Source: Stutzerimonas kirkiae
Lineage (GTDB): Bacteria; Pseudomonadota; Gammaproteobacteria; Pseudomonadales; Pseudomonadaceae
Direction: 5' to 3'
DNA length: 64,000 nucleotides
Assembly (NCBI RefSeq): GCF_004327335.1
Contig: NZ_QJUO01000001.1
Span: 62,001 to 126,000 of the forward strand
Numbering within the stretch: the stretch's first letter is position 1; the number at the start of each line of letters is the position of its first letter. The translations under genes were made by a program, and so were the position numbers. The notes beneath the pieces were generated by a model, which was not told the DNA's origin, did no database searches, and saw nothing but the letters and a program-made list of their open reading frames with translations. Positions 47,338-57,149 of the stretch are shown here, one piece after another.

Positions 47338-47773
47338 GCAGGGTGCGCTGTGCGTACCTGGGCCGTTATTCCCATACCTTTCAACCTGTTTGTGCGGCTT
47401 GCGGGGAGAGGCCGCTGCTTGGGCCAAGCTCCCCTTGCGGGCTACTGTATGCACACATCTACGCCTTGTCCTGGCGTTCCTGGTGTCGCGAACTACCGTG
47501 GCGACTATGGAAAGAGCCGTATGCGTGGCGAATGAATTATTCGCGGGACTTTCAGTTTCGCAGGCTGTTTCTTGCAGGCGCCACCGAGAGTGGCTGTGCG
47601 GATGCCAGGAACGCTGATCCCGAGGGGCGAAGATGTGTGCATACAGTAGCCCGCGAGGAGAGGTGGAAATCCGCGTATGGCCGACCGCCTGTAGCCGCGT
47701 TCCCCGCTATTGGTCCTGGCAAAGGCGTTGAAAGACATGGCCGTTATTCCCGGTGCGCACGGCGCACCCTGCG
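47338..47773. repeat. 436-base non-coding element with 20-base inverted ends and internal inverted repeat
   Basis: The ends GCAGGGTGCGCTGTGCGTAC (47338) and GTGCGCACGGCGCACCCTGC (to 47773) are inverted with two mismatches. An inner pair, GGGCTACTGTATGCACACAT (47440 on) and its complement (near 47642-47663), is also inverted. No gene is seen inside. It looks like a MITE or compound REP element; ends resemble the pair at 20139-20187. Confidence 0.6.
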
Positions 47774-47870
47774 GCAAATCGGGCAATCGCTGTCGTCACG
47801 GAAATCGGAACGCTTCGAGAGCAGTTGAACAGGTTGCTGACAGCAACCCGGCACGGCTGCCGGTGGCAAT

Positions 47871-48119
47871 TCAGGCCTGGGTATCGATCAGCGTACCCAG
47901 CACCTCGTCGGCGCTGCGGATCACACGGGCGCCGACCTGTGCAGCATGCTCGCCGACCTTCAGTTCGACCAGTTGCTCGGTCAGTTCGGCGAGTACCTGT
48001 GAGTTGCCCGCTACCGGCAGGGAGTTGGAGGCGATGGCAGCACCGGCTTCGTCGACACGCTGCTGGCCGCTCTGATAGGTACTCAGGCCCGCGCTCAGAA
48101 GACTGCTGTTGATTTGCAT
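47871..48119 (-). CDS. YjfB-type putative motility protein
   Basis: 82 residues, MQINSSLLSAGLSTYQSGQQ..., the pattern of short proteins annotated as putative motility proteins, with a homologue beside bioD in P. aeruginosa. Excellent ribosome site GGAGGTGATTC. No transmembrane segment or signal. Function not established. Confidence 0.75.
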   Translation of the reverse strand: MQINSSLLSAGLSTYQSGQQRVDEAGAAIASNSLPVAGNSQVLAELTEQLVELKVGEHAAQVGARVIRSADEVLGTLIDTQA

Positions 48120-48208
48120 GAATCACCTCCGGAAACGAAATCGCGGCGCACTGCGCGATGGCCCAATGGAACATGGCCTGCGACAAGTAAAAGCCATAAT
48201 GACTTGGG

Positions 48209-48238
48209 CTGCAAGCTTCAAGCTTCAAGCTTCAAGCT
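48209..48238. repeat. CTTGAAGCTTG repeat, family B (copy 3, reversed)
   Basis: Three tandem AAGCTTC units right after the bioD stop (48218, reading left). Same sequence as near 5081 and 16670. Could act as the 3' hairpin of the bio operon. Confidence 0.6.
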
Positions 48239-48922
48239 CAGAGCCTGTGTCAGCGCTGCCCGATCCAGGTGACCGGCCAGTGTGGCCGGGGCGGGCGGCT
48301 GCGACCAGGGCACCCGTCCGAGGCAGGGCGCGGGCAGGCGCGCCACCAGCGTCTCGATATTCCGCTCCAGCCGTGCGGTATCCGGGTCGCTGACATTGGC
48401 CACCCAGCCCGCCAGTTGCAGGCCGTCGGCGAGGATCGCCTCGGCGCTGAGCAACGCATGGTTGATGCAGCCCAGGCGCACGCCGACCACCAGGATCACC
48501 GGCAGGCCAAGCGCTATCGCCAGGTCGGATAAATCTTCATCGGCATTGAGCGGCACCCGCCAGCCGCCGGCGCCTTCCACCAGGGTAAAGTCGGCGCCCA
48601 GCGCCAGTACCGGGCGCACCGCCGCGGCCAGCCCGGCGCTGTCCAGCCGCACTCCCGCCTCCTCGGCGGCCAGGTGCGGCGCGATGGCCGGCGCGAAGGC
48701 AAAGGGGTTCAACCTTGCATAGGGCAGCGCCAGGCTGCATTCGGCCTGCAACGCCAGGGCATCGGCATTGCGCAGGCCGGCGGCGGTCCGCGTGCAACCG
48801 GAAGCCACCGGCTTGACCGCGGCGGTGGTCAGGCCGGCATGGCGGGCCTTGTGCAACAAGGCGCAGGCGATGCTGGTCTTGCCGGCATCGGTGTCGGTGC
48901 CGGTGACGAAGAAGGCACTCAT
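48218..48922 (-). CDS. bioD: Dethiobiotin synthetase
   Basis: 234 residues. Closes the ureido ring of dethiobiotin using CO2 and ATP. P-loop [11 protein letters not shown] at residues 7-17, VKPVASG, and VEGAGGW. ATG at 48922 overlaps the bioC stop (ATGA). Last gene of the bioB-F-H-C-D operon; a much longer frame upstream is a shadow of bioC. Confidence 0.94.
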   Translation of the reverse strand: MSAFFVTGTDTDAGKTSIACALLHKARHAGLTTAAVKPVASGCTRTAAGLRNADALALQAECSLALPYARLNPFAFAPAIAPHLAAEEAGVRLDSAGLAAAVRPVLALGADFTLVEGAGGWRVPLNADEDLSDLAIALGLPVILVVGVRLGCINHALLSAEAILADGLQLAGWVANVSDPDTARLERNIETLVARLPAPCLGRVPWSQPPAPATLAGHLDRAALTQALSLKLEA

Positions 48923-49692
48923 TTGCGCAGTACTCCATAAATCACCTGGTAGGTGGCTGGCAGGCCCTCGGGCTGGCGCAGGCGCTCGTAGGCCCGGACC
49001 AGCGCCCGCAGGCGCGCACGCCCGGTCAGGCCGCCGGGGCGCCCGGGATTGAGGTTGTGCGCGCCCAGCGTCTTGAGCGCGTGGGTCAGGCTGGCCAGGT
49101 CGGGGAAATGCACGGTCAGCGGGCTGACGTGCAGGCTCACTACCTGCAAGTCGCTGCCCGCACAAAGCCTCTGGTAGTCCTGCGGCGAGCGGAAGCGATT
49201 GACATGGGCATGGCCATCGACTTCGCGCCAACTGTCGCGCAACTCCGCCAGGGTACCGTCGCACAGGCTGCTGAACGCCAGCAGGCCGCCGCTGCGCAGT
49301 ACTCGCCGCGCCTCACGCAATACCTGGGCGAAATCCCCGCACCATTGCAGCGCCAGGCTGGAGAACAGCAGGTCGAAGCTGGCATCCGCCAGCGGCAGGG
49401 CTTCGGCATCGCCGGCGATAAAGGCAGCGGCTCCGCCCTGTGGCCGGGCATGCCGCAGCATGCCTTCGGCCAGGTCCAGCGCCACGCCTTCGGCGGCCGG
49501 CCAGCGCCGGGCCAACTCGCGGGAGAAGTGGCCGGTGCCACAGCCCAGGTCCAGCCAGCGCCCGGCACTGGTCGTTGCGGGCAGTTCTCCCAGCAGGGCA
49601 TGGCCGATATCGCGCTGCAGGCCGGCCACGCTATCGTAGCTGGCGGCGGCACGGGAGAACGAGGCCGCTATCGCGCCCTTGTCCGGCATCAT
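48919..49692 (-). CDS. bioC: Malonyl-ACP O-methyltransferase
   Basis: 257 residues. Methylates malonyl-ACP so that fatty acid enzymes can build pimeloyl-ACP. SAM motif [12 protein letters not shown], then [12 protein letters not shown]. Start placed at 49692 (MMPDKG), which gives a four-base overlap with the bioH stop. Confidence 0.92.
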   Translation of the reverse strand: MMPDKGAIAASFSRAAASYDSVAGLQRDIGHALLGELPATTSAGRWLDLGCGTGHFSRELARRWPAAEGVALDLAEGMLRHARPQGGAAAFIAGDAEALPLADASFDLLFSSLALQWCGDFAQVLREARRVLRSGGLLAFSSLCDGTLAELRDSWREVDGHAHVNRFRSPQDYQRLCAGSDLQVVSLHVSPLTVHFPDLASLTHALKTLGAHNLNPGRPGGLTGRARLRALVRAYERLRQPEGLPATYQVIYGVLRK

Positions 49693-50426
49693 GGCCGTAC
49701 CCCCAGGGCCCGTTGCCGCTTCGTCTCGGCCAGGATAAAGGCGCGAATACGCTCGGACAGAAGTTCCGGGGTTTCCAGCGGCAAGGCATGCCCCGCCGCG
49801 ATCATCTCGATCTGCGCTTGCGGCAGCAAGGCCTGCAGACTTGCCGCGCCACCTTGCGGGACCAGCGCATCGTCCGCGCCGAACAGATGCAGTTGCGGCC
49901 CCGCGTACTGGCGCAATGCATCGCGGCCATCGAGTTCGGCCAGCAGGCACAAGCCGGCCGCCAGCGCCTCGGGCGACCAACCATGCTGCAACGCCTGCAG
50001 GCGCTGGGCGCTCTGCCGCGGCGCGGAACCGCCGCGGCTGCACAATACGGTAAAACGCTTCAAGGTGCCCGCCGGGTCCTGCTGGAAGCTTTCACGAAAG
50101 GCCTCGAATGTCGCGAGAGGCATCGCCTCGGGCCAATCCTCACGGCTGCTGAAGCAGGCATTGCTGGCGACGGTGACCAGCCCAGGGCAATCGCCCCCCC
50201 GGCGTGCCGCCAGTTGCGCCGCCAGCATGCCACCCAGGGACCAGCCGCCCAGCCAGCCTCCGCGTGGCAGTCGCTCATCCAGCTCGTCCAGCCAGTTGGC
50301 CGGATTGGCCGACAACGGCAGTGCCTCCAGCCGCACCTCCAGTGCCGGACGCAGGCAATCGGCCAGGGGCTGCAACGCGGTAGGCGAGCAGGACCAGCCC
50401 GGCAACAGCGACAGCACTTCAGTCAT
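49689..50426 (-). CDS. bioH: Pimeloyl-ACP methyl ester carboxylesterase
   Basis: 245 residues, alpha/beta hydrolase. Nucleophile Ser63 in GWSLGG, later aspartate in [11 protein letters not shown] and histidine in [11 protein letters not shown]. Removes the methyl group to end pimeloyl synthesis. ATG at 50426 overlaps bioF by eight bases; a frame from 50507 lies in bioF. Confidence 0.92.
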   Translation of the reverse strand: MTEVLSLLPGWSCSPTALQPLADCLRPALEVRLEALPLSANPANWLDELDERLPRGGWLGGWSLGGMLAAQLAARRGGDCPGLVTVASNACFSSREDWPEAMPLATFEAFRESFQQDPAGTLKRFTVLCSRGGSAPRQSAQRLQALQHGWSPEALAAGLCLLAELDGRDALRQYAGPQLHLFGADDALVPQGGAASLQALLPQAQIEMIAAGHALPLETPELLSERIRAFILAETKRQRALGVRP

Positions 50427-51594
50427 CGCCGTCATCCCCCAGCGCCGCCCAGCCATCGGCCAGGGCTTCCAGCATCCGTTCCACCTGGGCCTCTTCATGC
50501 GCGGCACTCAGGGTCACACGCAAGCGCGCGGTGCCCTGCGGCACCGTCGGCGGGCGGATGGCGCCGACCAGGATGCCGCGCTGGCGCAGGTACTGCGCCA
50601 GGCGCAAGGCGCGCCCGCTGCTGCCGACCAGAAGCGGCTGGATCGGCGTCGGGCTGTCCATCAACGGCAGCCCGATACGCTGTGCCCCCTCGCGGAAACG
50701 CTCGATCAGCACACGCAGATGCTCGCGTCGCCAGCCTTCCTCGCGCAGCAGGCGCAGGCTCGCCAGGGTGGCGCAGGCCAGGGCCGGCGACTGGCTGGTG
50801 GTGTAGATATAGGGCCGGGCGAACTGGATCAGCGTTTCGATCAGTTCCTCGCTGCCGGCGACGAAGGCGCCTCCCGTGCCGAACGCCTTGCCCAGGGTGC
50901 CGACCAGCACCGGCACGTCCTCCAGGGACAGGCCGAACTGCTCGACGATACCGCCGCCCGTGGCGCCCAGGGTGCCGAAACCGTGCGCATCGTCGACCAT
51001 CACCCAGGCCCCATGCGCCCTGGCGGCGGCACACAGTGCAGGCAGGTCGGCCAGGTCGCCGTCCATGCTGAATACGCCATCGGTCACCACCAGGGTATTG
51101 CCGCTGGCCTTGCCCAGGCGCGCAGCCAGGCTATCGGCATCGTTGTGCAGGTAACGGGCGAAGCGCGCCCCCGACAGCAGCCCGGCATCCAGCAACGAAG
51201 CGTGGTTGAGACGGTCCTGCAATACCGTATCGCCCTGCCCGACCAGCGCGGTGACGGCGGCCAGGTTGGCCATGTAGCCAGTTGAGAACAGCAGCGCCCG
51301 AGGCCGCCCGCAGAACTCGGCGAGAGCCAGCTCCAGTTCGTGGTGCGGCGTGGAATGACCGATCACCAGGTGCGAGGCGCCGCCGCCGACGCCCCAGCGC
51401 CGCGCGCCGTCGGCCATGGCCTGGATCACCTGCGGGTGGTTGGCCAGCCCCAGGTAGTCGTTGGAACAGAAGGCCAGCAACGCTTCGCCATCGACCCGCA
51501 CCAGAGGCCCTTGCGGGCTCTCCAGCAGCGGACGCTGGCGATGGAGATCGGCGGCCCGGCGCTCGGCGAGGCGGGAGGAAAGATCGAAAAGCAT
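50419..51594 (-). CDS. bioF: 8-amino-7-oxononanoate synthase
   Basis: 391 residues, PLP-dependent. Joins pimeloyl-ACP and alanine. [24 protein letters not shown] and the Schiff-base lysine of GTLGKAFG are present. Start [13 protein letters not shown] at 51594 by family alignment; the ribosome site is weak (GAGC). An 86-base gap to bioB holds a palindromic repeat, so this part of the operon may be tuned by an RNA hairpin. Confidence 0.94.
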   Translation of the reverse strand: MLFDLSSRLAERRAADLHRQRPLLESPQGPLVRVDGEALLAFCSNDYLGLANHPQVIQAMADGARRWGVGGGASHLVIGHSTPHHELELALAEFCGRPRALLFSTGYMANLAAVTALVGQGDTVLQDRLNHASLLDAGLLSGARFARYLHNDADSLAARLGKASGNTLVVTDGVFSMDGDLADLPALCAAARAHGAWVMVDDAHGFGTLGATGGGIVEQFGLSLEDVPVLVGTLGKAFGTGGAFVAGSEELIETLIQFARPYIYTTSQSPALACATLASLRLLREEGWRREHLRVLIERFREGAQRIGLPLMDSPTPIQPLLVGSSGRALRLAQYLRQRGILVGAIRPPTVPQGTARLRVTLSAAHEEAQVERMLEALADGWAALGDDGDD

Positions 51595-51620
51595 GGAAAG
51601 CTCGATAACAGCGGCTGGAC

Positions 51621-51662
51621 GCTTGAGGCTGGACGAAAAGGCAACATCGTCCAGCCTCAAGC
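51621..51662. repeat. Dispersed palindromic repeat, family A (copy 3), inside bio operon
   Basis: Perfect 16-base arms GCTTGAGGCTGGACGA and TCGTCCAGCCTCAAGC with a ten-base loop between bioB and bioF. Confidence 0.75.
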
Positions 51663-51680
51663 CCCTAGCCTTCAGCGGCT

Positions 51681-52733
51681 TTACAACGCCGCATTGTAGA
51701 AAAGCCGCGAGTCGCGCTGTTCGATCAGCGCCTGCTCGATGGCGGCCTGGTGTACTTCGTCGGCGTGGTCCTGGCGCTTCTCCGGCTTGATGCCGAGGCG
51801 GCGGAACAGCGCCATGTCGCGGTCCGCCTGCGGGTTGCCGGTGGTCAGCAGCTTCTCGCCGTAGAAGATCGAGTTGGCGCCGGCCATGAAGGCCAGCGCC
51901 TGCATCTGTTCGTTCATCTGCTCGCGCCCGGCGGACAGCCGCACATGGGACTTCGGCATCATGATGCGCGCCACCGCCAGCATGCGGATGAAGTCGAAGG
52001 GATCGACATCTTCCTCGGCCGCCAGGGGCGTGCCCTCGACCTTGACCAGCATGTTGATCGGCACCGACTCCGGGTGCTCCGGCAGGTTGGCCAACTGGAT
52101 CAGCAGCCCGGCGCGGTCGTCCAGCGACTCGCCCATGCCGAGGATGCCGCCGGAACAGATCTTCATGCCGGCCTCGCGCACATAAGCGAGGGTCTGCAGG
52201 CGTTCGGAATAGGTGCGGGTGGTGATGATATTGCCGTAGAACTCCGGCGAGGTGTCGAGGTTGTGGTTGTAGTAGTCCAGCCCCGCGTCGGCCAGCGCCT
52301 GGGTCTGCTCCTGGGTCAGGCGGCCGAGAGTCATGCAGGTTTCCAGCCCCAGCGCCTTGACCCCTTCGACCATTTTCAGCACATAGGGCATGTCCTTGGC
52401 CGACGGATGCTTCCAGGCCGCGCCCATGCAGAAGCGCGTCGAGCCGATGGCCCTGGCCTCGGCGGCGGCCTCCAGCACCTTCTGCACTTCCATCAGCTTC
52501 TGCTTGTCCAGCCCGGTGTTGTAGTGGCCGGACTGCGGGCAGTACTTGCAGTCCTCCGGGCAGGCGCCGGTCTTGATCGACAACAGGGTGGAGACCTGCA
52601 CGCGATTGGCATCGAAGTGCCGGCGATGTACTGTCTGCGCGAGGAACAGCAGGTCGTTGAAGGGTTGCTCGAAGAGCGCGCGAACCTCGGTGAGGTTCCA
52701 GTCATGGCGAAGATCGGAAGCTGTGGCGCTCAT
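51681..52733 (-). CDS. bioB: Biotin synthase
   Basis: 350 residues, radical-SAM enzyme that inserts sulphur into dethiobiotin. Cluster cysteines 58, 62 and 65 in [25 protein letters not shown] and GGILGMGES are conserved, as is the C-terminal [13 protein letters not shown] 52733 after AAGGAGCG. First gene of the operon, 89 bases from divergent comF, with a BirA-like site between. Confidence 0.97.
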   Translation of the reverse strand: MSATASDLRHDWNLTEVRALFEQPFNDLLFLAQTVHRRHFDANRVQVSTLLSIKTGACPEDCKYCPQSGHYNTGLDKQKLMEVQKVLEAAAEARAIGSTRFCMGAAWKHPSAKDMPYVLKMVEGVKALGLETCMTLGRLTQEQTQALADAGLDYYNHNLDTSPEFYGNIITTRTYSERLQTLAYVREAGMKICSGGILGMGESLDDRAGLLIQLANLPEHPESVPINMLVKVEGTPLAAEEDVDPFDFIRMLAVARIMMPKSHVRLSAGREQMNEQMQALAFMAGANSIFYGEKLLTTGNPQADRDMALFRRLGIKPEKRQDHADEVHQAAIEQALIEQRDSRLFYNAAL

Positions 52734-52801
52734 GGGCGCGCTCCTTTTGTAGTAGCGAGAAAGCCGGCACGGATGCGCAATGGTCGACAAGCCCGGCGCC
52801 C

Positions 52802-52833
52802 ATGTCAACCAGGGATGGAGCAATGGTTTACAA
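52802..52833. promoter_or_regulatory. BirA-type biotin operator overlapping comF start
   Basis: ATGTCAACC (52802-52810) and GGTTTACAA (52825-52833) with a 14-base spacer match the BirA consensus TTGTAAACC-N14/15-GGTTTACAA with two changes in one arm. It is 69 bases upstream of the bioB ATG and covers the comF ATG at 52823. Biotin-dependent repression of the bio operon is expected. Confidence 0.75.
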
Positions 52834-53542
52834 CTGGACAATTATTGAACACAAATGCCTGCTATGCGGCAGCGCCACAGGCAATACCGAGGGCGTGTGT
52901 CCAGCCTGCGCGGGCGACCTGCCCTGGCTGAAAGGCTGTTGTTCGGTCTGCGCCCTGCCGCTGCCGGCCACCGGGCTGGTCTGCGGCCAGTGCCTGAAAC
53001 GTCCGCCGGCCTATGACCGGGTCGTGGCGCCCTGGTCGTTCGAGTTCCCGCTGGATGGCTTGGTCAGCGGCTTCAAGTACCAGGCACGCTGGCCCATGGG
53101 GCGGCTGCTGGCAGGGCTGCTGGCGGAGCACCTGCGACGGCAGTACCAGGCGGGCCTGCCCCGGCCGATAACGCTGCTGCCGGTGCCGCTATCACGTCGG
53201 CGCCTGCGCCAACGTGGCTTCAACCAGGCGCAGATGCTGGCGCGCTGGCTGGGCCAGGCGCTGGGCATACCCGTCATCGACGACCTGCTGTCGCGCACCC
53301 GGGATACGCCACCGCAACAGCAACTGGATGCCCGCACCCGCCGCCGCAACCTGCTCGGCGCTTTCGCCCTGGCACCCGACAGCCGCATACGAAAAGGACA
53401 CCTGGCACTGATCGACGACGTGCTGACCACCGGCGCCACCGCCCAGGCCCTGGCGCGCCTGCTCAAGCGCCACGGCGCCGGCCGGGTGGATGTCTATTGC
53501 CTGGCGCGCACGCCCAGCCCTGGGCAGCGCCCCAGTCCCTAG
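52823..53542 (+). CDS. comF: ComF-family phosphoribosyltransferase-like protein
   Basis: 239 residues. Zinc-binding-like cysteine pairs at the N-terminus (CLLCG, CPAC, CSVC, CGQC) and the PRPP loop [14 protein letters not shown]. Related proteins are needed for natural DNA uptake in some bacteria; role here unknown. ATG at 52823 after GGAG. Divergent from bioB, and its start codon lies in the BirA-like site, as in other pseudomonads with the comF-bio pairing. Confidence 0.88.
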   Translation: MVYNWTIIEHKCLLCGSATGNTEGVCPACAGDLPWLKGCCSVCALPLPATGLVCGQCLKRPPAYDRVVAPWSFEFPLDGLVSGFKYQARWPMGRLLAGLLAEHLRRQYQAGLPRPITLLPVPLSRRRLRQRGFNQAQMLARWLGQALGIPVIDDLLSRTRDTPPQQQLDARTRRRNLLGAFALAPDSRIRKGHLALIDDVLTTGATAQALARLLKRHGAGRVDVYCLARTPSPGQRPSP

Positions 53543-53635
53543 AACAGGCTTGCCCGCGAACGGCATGGGGTCGACGACAAGGGCTGCGCGGCCAAGTCCG
53601 CTCCTACGGTGTACACACTCGAAAAGCCGCAAACA

Positions 53636-53710
53636 GCGCTGGAAGGCTCGAGACTGGACGGCCGGCACGGGGCCGGAGCTTCTACCTCCAGCTTTCCAGT
53701 CTCCAGCGCT
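53636..53710. repeat. Dispersed palindromic repeat, family A-like (copy 4)
   Basis: AGCGCTGGA and GAGACTGGA on the left pair with TCCAGTCTC and TCCAGCGCT on the right. Sits in the 276-base gap between comF and srkA, where no gene is seen. Confidence 0.5.
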
Positions 53711-53818
53711 TTCGATCGAAGGCTTTGCGCCGCGATCGCCCCGGGCTTATGGCTCCCAGGCTTTCACTTGTGGGCCGAAGCTTGTAGCGTGTCGCACGCC
53801 TTCTTCAGGAACCAGACC

Positions 53819-54796
53819 ATGTCCCACCCTTTCGACGCCCTCAGTCCGGACCTGGTCCTCGACGCAGTGGAAAGCCTCGGTTATCTCAGCGATGCCCGGG
53901 TGCTGGCCCTCAACAGCTACGAAAACCGTGTCTACCAGGTCGGTATCGAAGGCGAGGCGCCACTGATCGCCAAGTTCTACCGCCCGCAGCGCTGGAGCGA
54001 TGCAGCGATCCTCGAAGAGCACCATTTCAGCCAGGAACTGGCGGAGCGCGAGATCCCGCTGGTGGCGCCCCTGGTGCATGATGGCCGCAGCCTGTTCGAA
54101 CATGCCGGCTTCCGCTTCGCACTGTTTCCCCGCCGCGGCGGTCGCGCGCCCGAGGTCGACGACCCTGAACAGATGTACCGCCTCGGGCAGTTGCTCGGGC
54201 GCCTGCACGCGGTCGGCGCCAGCCACCCGTTCGAGCACCGGGAAACCCTGAACCCGCGGCTTTTCGGCCACGACACCCTGGCCACCCTGCTGCAGGGTGG
54301 CTTCATCCCCCGCGCATTGCTCAAGGACTATACGGCGGTCGCCCAGGACCTGCTGGCACGGGTCGATGCCCTGTTCGCGGCCACCCCCTACCGGGCGATT
54401 CGCCTGCATGGCGACTGCCATCCGGGCAATATCCTGGTACGCGACGATGCGATGTACCTGGTCGACCTCGACGACTGCCGCATGGGGCCTGCCATCCAGG
54501 ACCTGTGGATGATGCTGTGCGGCGAGCGCCACGAGCGAACCACGCAACTGGCCGAGCTGCTGGAAGGCTACCGCGAATTCAATGACTTCGACCTGCGCGA
54601 ACTGGCCTTGCTGGAGGGGTTGCGGACCTTGCGCCTGTTGCACTACAGCGCCTGGCTGGCCAGGCGCTGGGATGACCCGGCGTTCCCGGTGAACTTCCCC
54701 TGGTTCGGCAGCGAGGCCTATTGGCACGGGCAGTTGCAGATCCTCAGCCAGCAGCGCACGGCGCTGGAGCAACCGCCACTGCGGCTTTTCCCGTAG
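53819..54796 (+). CDS. srkA: Stress response serine/threonine kinase SrkA (YihE family)
   Basis: 325 residues of the aminoglycoside-phosphotransferase-like kinase fold. N-terminal SYENRVYQVG nucleotide loop, catalytic LHGDCHPGNIL, metal-binding VDLDDCRMGP. In E. coli the homologue protects against envelope stress. ATG at 53819 after AGGA; an in-frame start at 53609 lies in repeat DNA. Confidence 0.9.
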   Translation: MSHPFDALSPDLVLDAVESLGYLSDARVLALNSYENRVYQVGIEGEAPLIAKFYRPQRWSDAAILEEHHFSQELAEREIPLVAPLVHDGRSLFEHAGFRFALFPRRGGRAPEVDDPEQMYRLGQLLGRLHAVGASHPFEHRETLNPRLFGHDTLATLLQGGFIPRALLKDYTAVAQDLLARVDALFAATPYRAIRLHGDCHPGNILVRDDAMYLVDLDDCRMGPAIQDLWMMLCGERHERTTQLAELLEGYREFNDFDLRELALLEGLRTLRLLHYSAWLARRWDDPAFPVNFPWFGSEAYWHGQLQILSQQRTALEQPPLRLFP

Positions 54797-54936
54797 GGTC
54801 ACGCCCACCGGCGCAACCCGCATGGGTTGAGAAGCATCGCGACGAGCCCCACCGGCAGGCACCGGTGATGGGTATCGCTGCGTGTTCTGCCGGGACACCT
54901 AGGTGCACTCGCCCATCCTGCGCACCTGGTTGCCGC
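54795..54936. repeat. Intergenic repeat between srkA and phoQ
   Basis: GTAGGGTCACGCCCACC..., GGTGATGGGTATCGCTGCG and CGCCCATCCTGCGCACC are pieces of an imperfect palindromic pseudomonad repeat. Convergent genes end on both sides. No terminator with a T run is visible. Confidence 0.45.
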
Positions 54937-56304
54937 TCAATCGTCGCGCAAGCGCACGTGAAAGGCCGCGCCGCCCAGCGCGGAGTCGTCCAGGCTGAGT
55001 TCGCCGCCATAGCTGTCGAGGATGTCCTTGACCACCGCCAGGCCGATACCCTGCCCCGGATGCCGGGCATCCAGGCGCTCACCGCGCTGGATGATACGAC
55101 TGCGCTGGTCGGGCGGCACACCCGGCCCATCGTCCTCGACACAGACCAGCCACTCGTCGCCGGCCTGCACGCTGACTCGGACCTCATGCAGGCACAGGCG
55201 ATAGGCGTTTTCCAGCAGGTTGCCCAGCAGCTCCATCAGCGCGCCCCGCTCCATCGGCATCCGGCAGCCCGGCGGTAGGTCGAGGCGGACCTGTACCCGT
55301 TTGTCCTGGTAGACCTTGTTCAGCGTACTGCACAGGCTCTCCAGCAATGGCCGCAGCTCCACCCGATGCCGCACCAGGCCACTCTTGCCGAGGCTGGCCC
55401 GCTGCAACTGGTAGTCGATCTGCTGGCTCATACGCTCGATCTGCGCGCGCATGACCTGCGCCTGCTCGCGGTTGTGCGGCTGCCCGCGCATCACCTCACC
55501 CAACCCCTGCAGCACCGCCAGCGGGGTTTTCAGGCTGTGCGCCAGGTCGCCCAGGGAGTTGCGATAATGCTGGCGCTGGCGCTGCTCGCTTTCCAGCAAG
55601 CGGTTCAACGAACGGGTCAACCGCAACAGTTCCTGTGGGTGCCGGTCGCTCAGGCTCTGCAGGCGCCCCGACTCGATCTGATCCAGCTCGCGGCTGAGGC
55701 GCTTCAACGAACGGAAGCCCCAGGTCAGCCCCAGCCACAGCAGTATCCACAACACCAGCAGGCCACCGCCGAGCCACAGGTAGAGCTGGCGCCGGAATTC
55801 GGCGAACAGGCTCTGGTACTCGCTGCTCGGCTGCATGGTGATAAAGCTGTAGGCTCGCTGTGAATCGCCGGGCAGATGCAGCTCGACATCGTAGACGAAA
55901 TATTCCAGCCCCTCGGCATCGCGTATCTTCAGGAACTCGGTCACGCCCCCCTCGTAGCGCGGCCGGTAGTCGATGCTTTCGTCTTCCGAGGAACGCGACT
56001 GCCACAGCAGGCGCCCCTCATGGTCGTGGATATAGCCCAGCAGCTTGGCATCCGGCAGGTTGAACTCCTCATCCGGCAGGCGCTCGGGCATCTGCAACTG
56101 GCCATCCGCCAGGTGCGCGACACTGATAAGGGTATTGGCATCGGCGGCCAGGCGCTGCTCGATGATGTGCTCGAAGGTACGGCTGAAGGCGGTCTGCATC
56201 ACCGGCAACAGCGCCAGCATGAACAGGATCGCCAGGGTTGCCGCGCCCAGCATCAGGCGCAGGCGCAGCGACAGATTGCCGAACGGGCGCGGCCCCGGCC
56301 TCAC
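54937..56304 (-). CDS. phoQ: Sensor histidine kinase PhoQ
   Basis: 455 residues. Two membrane segments with an acidic periplasmic sensor between (LPDEEFNLPD, EDESIDYRP), HAMP, H-box DLAHSLKTPLAVL, N-box LLGNLLENAYRL, and DDGPGVPP and GQGIGLAVV. Senses low Mg2+ and cationic peptides and phosphorylates PhoP. Starts GTG 56304, overlapping the phoP stop (GTGA); the earlier in-frame start is inside phoP. Confidence 0.92.
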   Translation of the reverse strand: MRPGPRPFGNLSLRLRLMLGAATLAILFMLALLPVMQTAFSRTFEHIIEQRLAADANTLISVAHLADGQLQMPERLPDEEFNLPDAKLLGYIHDHEGRLLWQSRSSEDESIDYRPRYEGGVTEFLKIRDAEGLEYFVYDVELHLPGDSQRAYSFITMQPSSEYQSLFAEFRRQLYLWLGGGLLVLWILLWLGLTWGFRSLKRLSRELDQIESGRLQSLSDRHPQELLRLTRSLNRLLESEQRQRQHYRNSLGDLAHSLKTPLAVLQGLGEVMRGQPHNREQAQVMRAQIERMSQQIDYQLQRASLGKSGLVRHRVELRPLLESLCSTLNKVYQDKRVQVRLDLPPGCRMPMERGALMELLGNLLENAYRLCLHEVRVSVQAGDEWLVCVEDDGPGVPPDQRSRIIQRGERLDARHPGQGIGLAVVKDILDSYGGELSLDDSALGGAAFHVRLRDD

Positions 56305-56978
56305 CGGCACACCTCGGTGAACAGGTAACCCAGGCCGCGTACGGTCTCGATGGGCTTCATCCCGCACTGGGACTCCAGCTTGCGCCGCAGGCGCCCCACC
56401 AGCACTTCGACGACGTTCGGGTCACGCTCGCCATCATCGGGGTAGAGTTGCTCCATCAGGCGTTCCTTGGCCACCACCTGCTGCTGGTGGCGCATCAGGT
56501 ATTCGAGGATGCGGTACTCGTAGGCGGTCAACGGCAATGGCTGGCCATTGCCCGTGGCCTGCTTGCGGTTGAGGTCCAGACGTAGCGTCCCGGCTTCGAT
56601 GCTGGCCTGGGTGAAGCCACAGGAGCGGCGCAGCAGGGCATTCAGGCGCGCCTCCAGCTCCTCGAACTGGAAAGGCTTGACCACATAGTCGTCGGCACCG
56701 CAGGCCAGTCCTTCGACCTTGTCCTGCCAGTTGCCCCGCGCGGTCAGGATCAGGATGGGAAAGTCGCGGCCCTGGCTGCGCAACTGGCGGATCAGGTCCA
56801 GCCCGCTGATGCCCGGCAACCCCAGGTCGATCACCGCCAGGTCATGGTGATATTCCTGGCTGCGGTACAGCGCCTCCTCGGCGTTGGCCACGGCGTCGAC
56901 CACATGCCCGCTCTCGCCGAGGCGGGTCTGCAGGTGATGACGCAACAGCGCCTCGTCTTCCACAACCAGCATTTTCAT
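56301..56978 (-). CDS. phoP: Response regulator PhoP
   Basis: 225 residues, OmpR family. Phosphoacceptor Asp51 in AVIDLGLPG, switch threonine in LILTARG, and a C-terminal winged helix ending RRKLESQCGMKPIETVRGLGY. Co-transcribed with phoQ; oprH lies 171 bases upstream and leads the operon. Confidence 0.95.
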   Translation of the reverse strand: MKMLVVEDEALLRHHLQTRLGESGHVVDAVANAEEALYRSQEYHHDLAVIDLGLPGISGLDLIRQLRSQGRDFPILILTARGNWQDKVEGLACGADDYVVKPFQFEELEARLNALLRRSCGFTQASIEAGTLRLDLNRKQATGNGQPLPLTAYEYRILEYLMRHQQQVVAKERLMEQLYPDDGERDPNVVEVLVGRLRRKLESQCGMKPIETVRGLGYLFTEVCR

Positions 56979-57060
56979 CGGGTACTCCTGTAAGGCCCAT
57001 GCCTTTCAACATGTTGGAGGCTTACGGATCATAACGGCCATAAACCGTAAAGAGCGCCGA

Positions 57061-57100
57061 AGGCTGGACGAAAAGGGCAGCGCCACACTTCGTCCAGCCT
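57061..57100. repeat. Dispersed palindromic repeat, family A (copy 5), between oprH and phoP
   Basis: Perfect 12-base arms AGGCTGGACGAA and TTCGTCCAGCCT with a 16-base loop. Could reduce read-through from oprH into phoPQ. Confidence 0.7.
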
Positions 57101-57149
57101 CCAGCGCCCTTCTCGGTTAGCGCGTGACACGCTGCGCATCCCAGGACCA

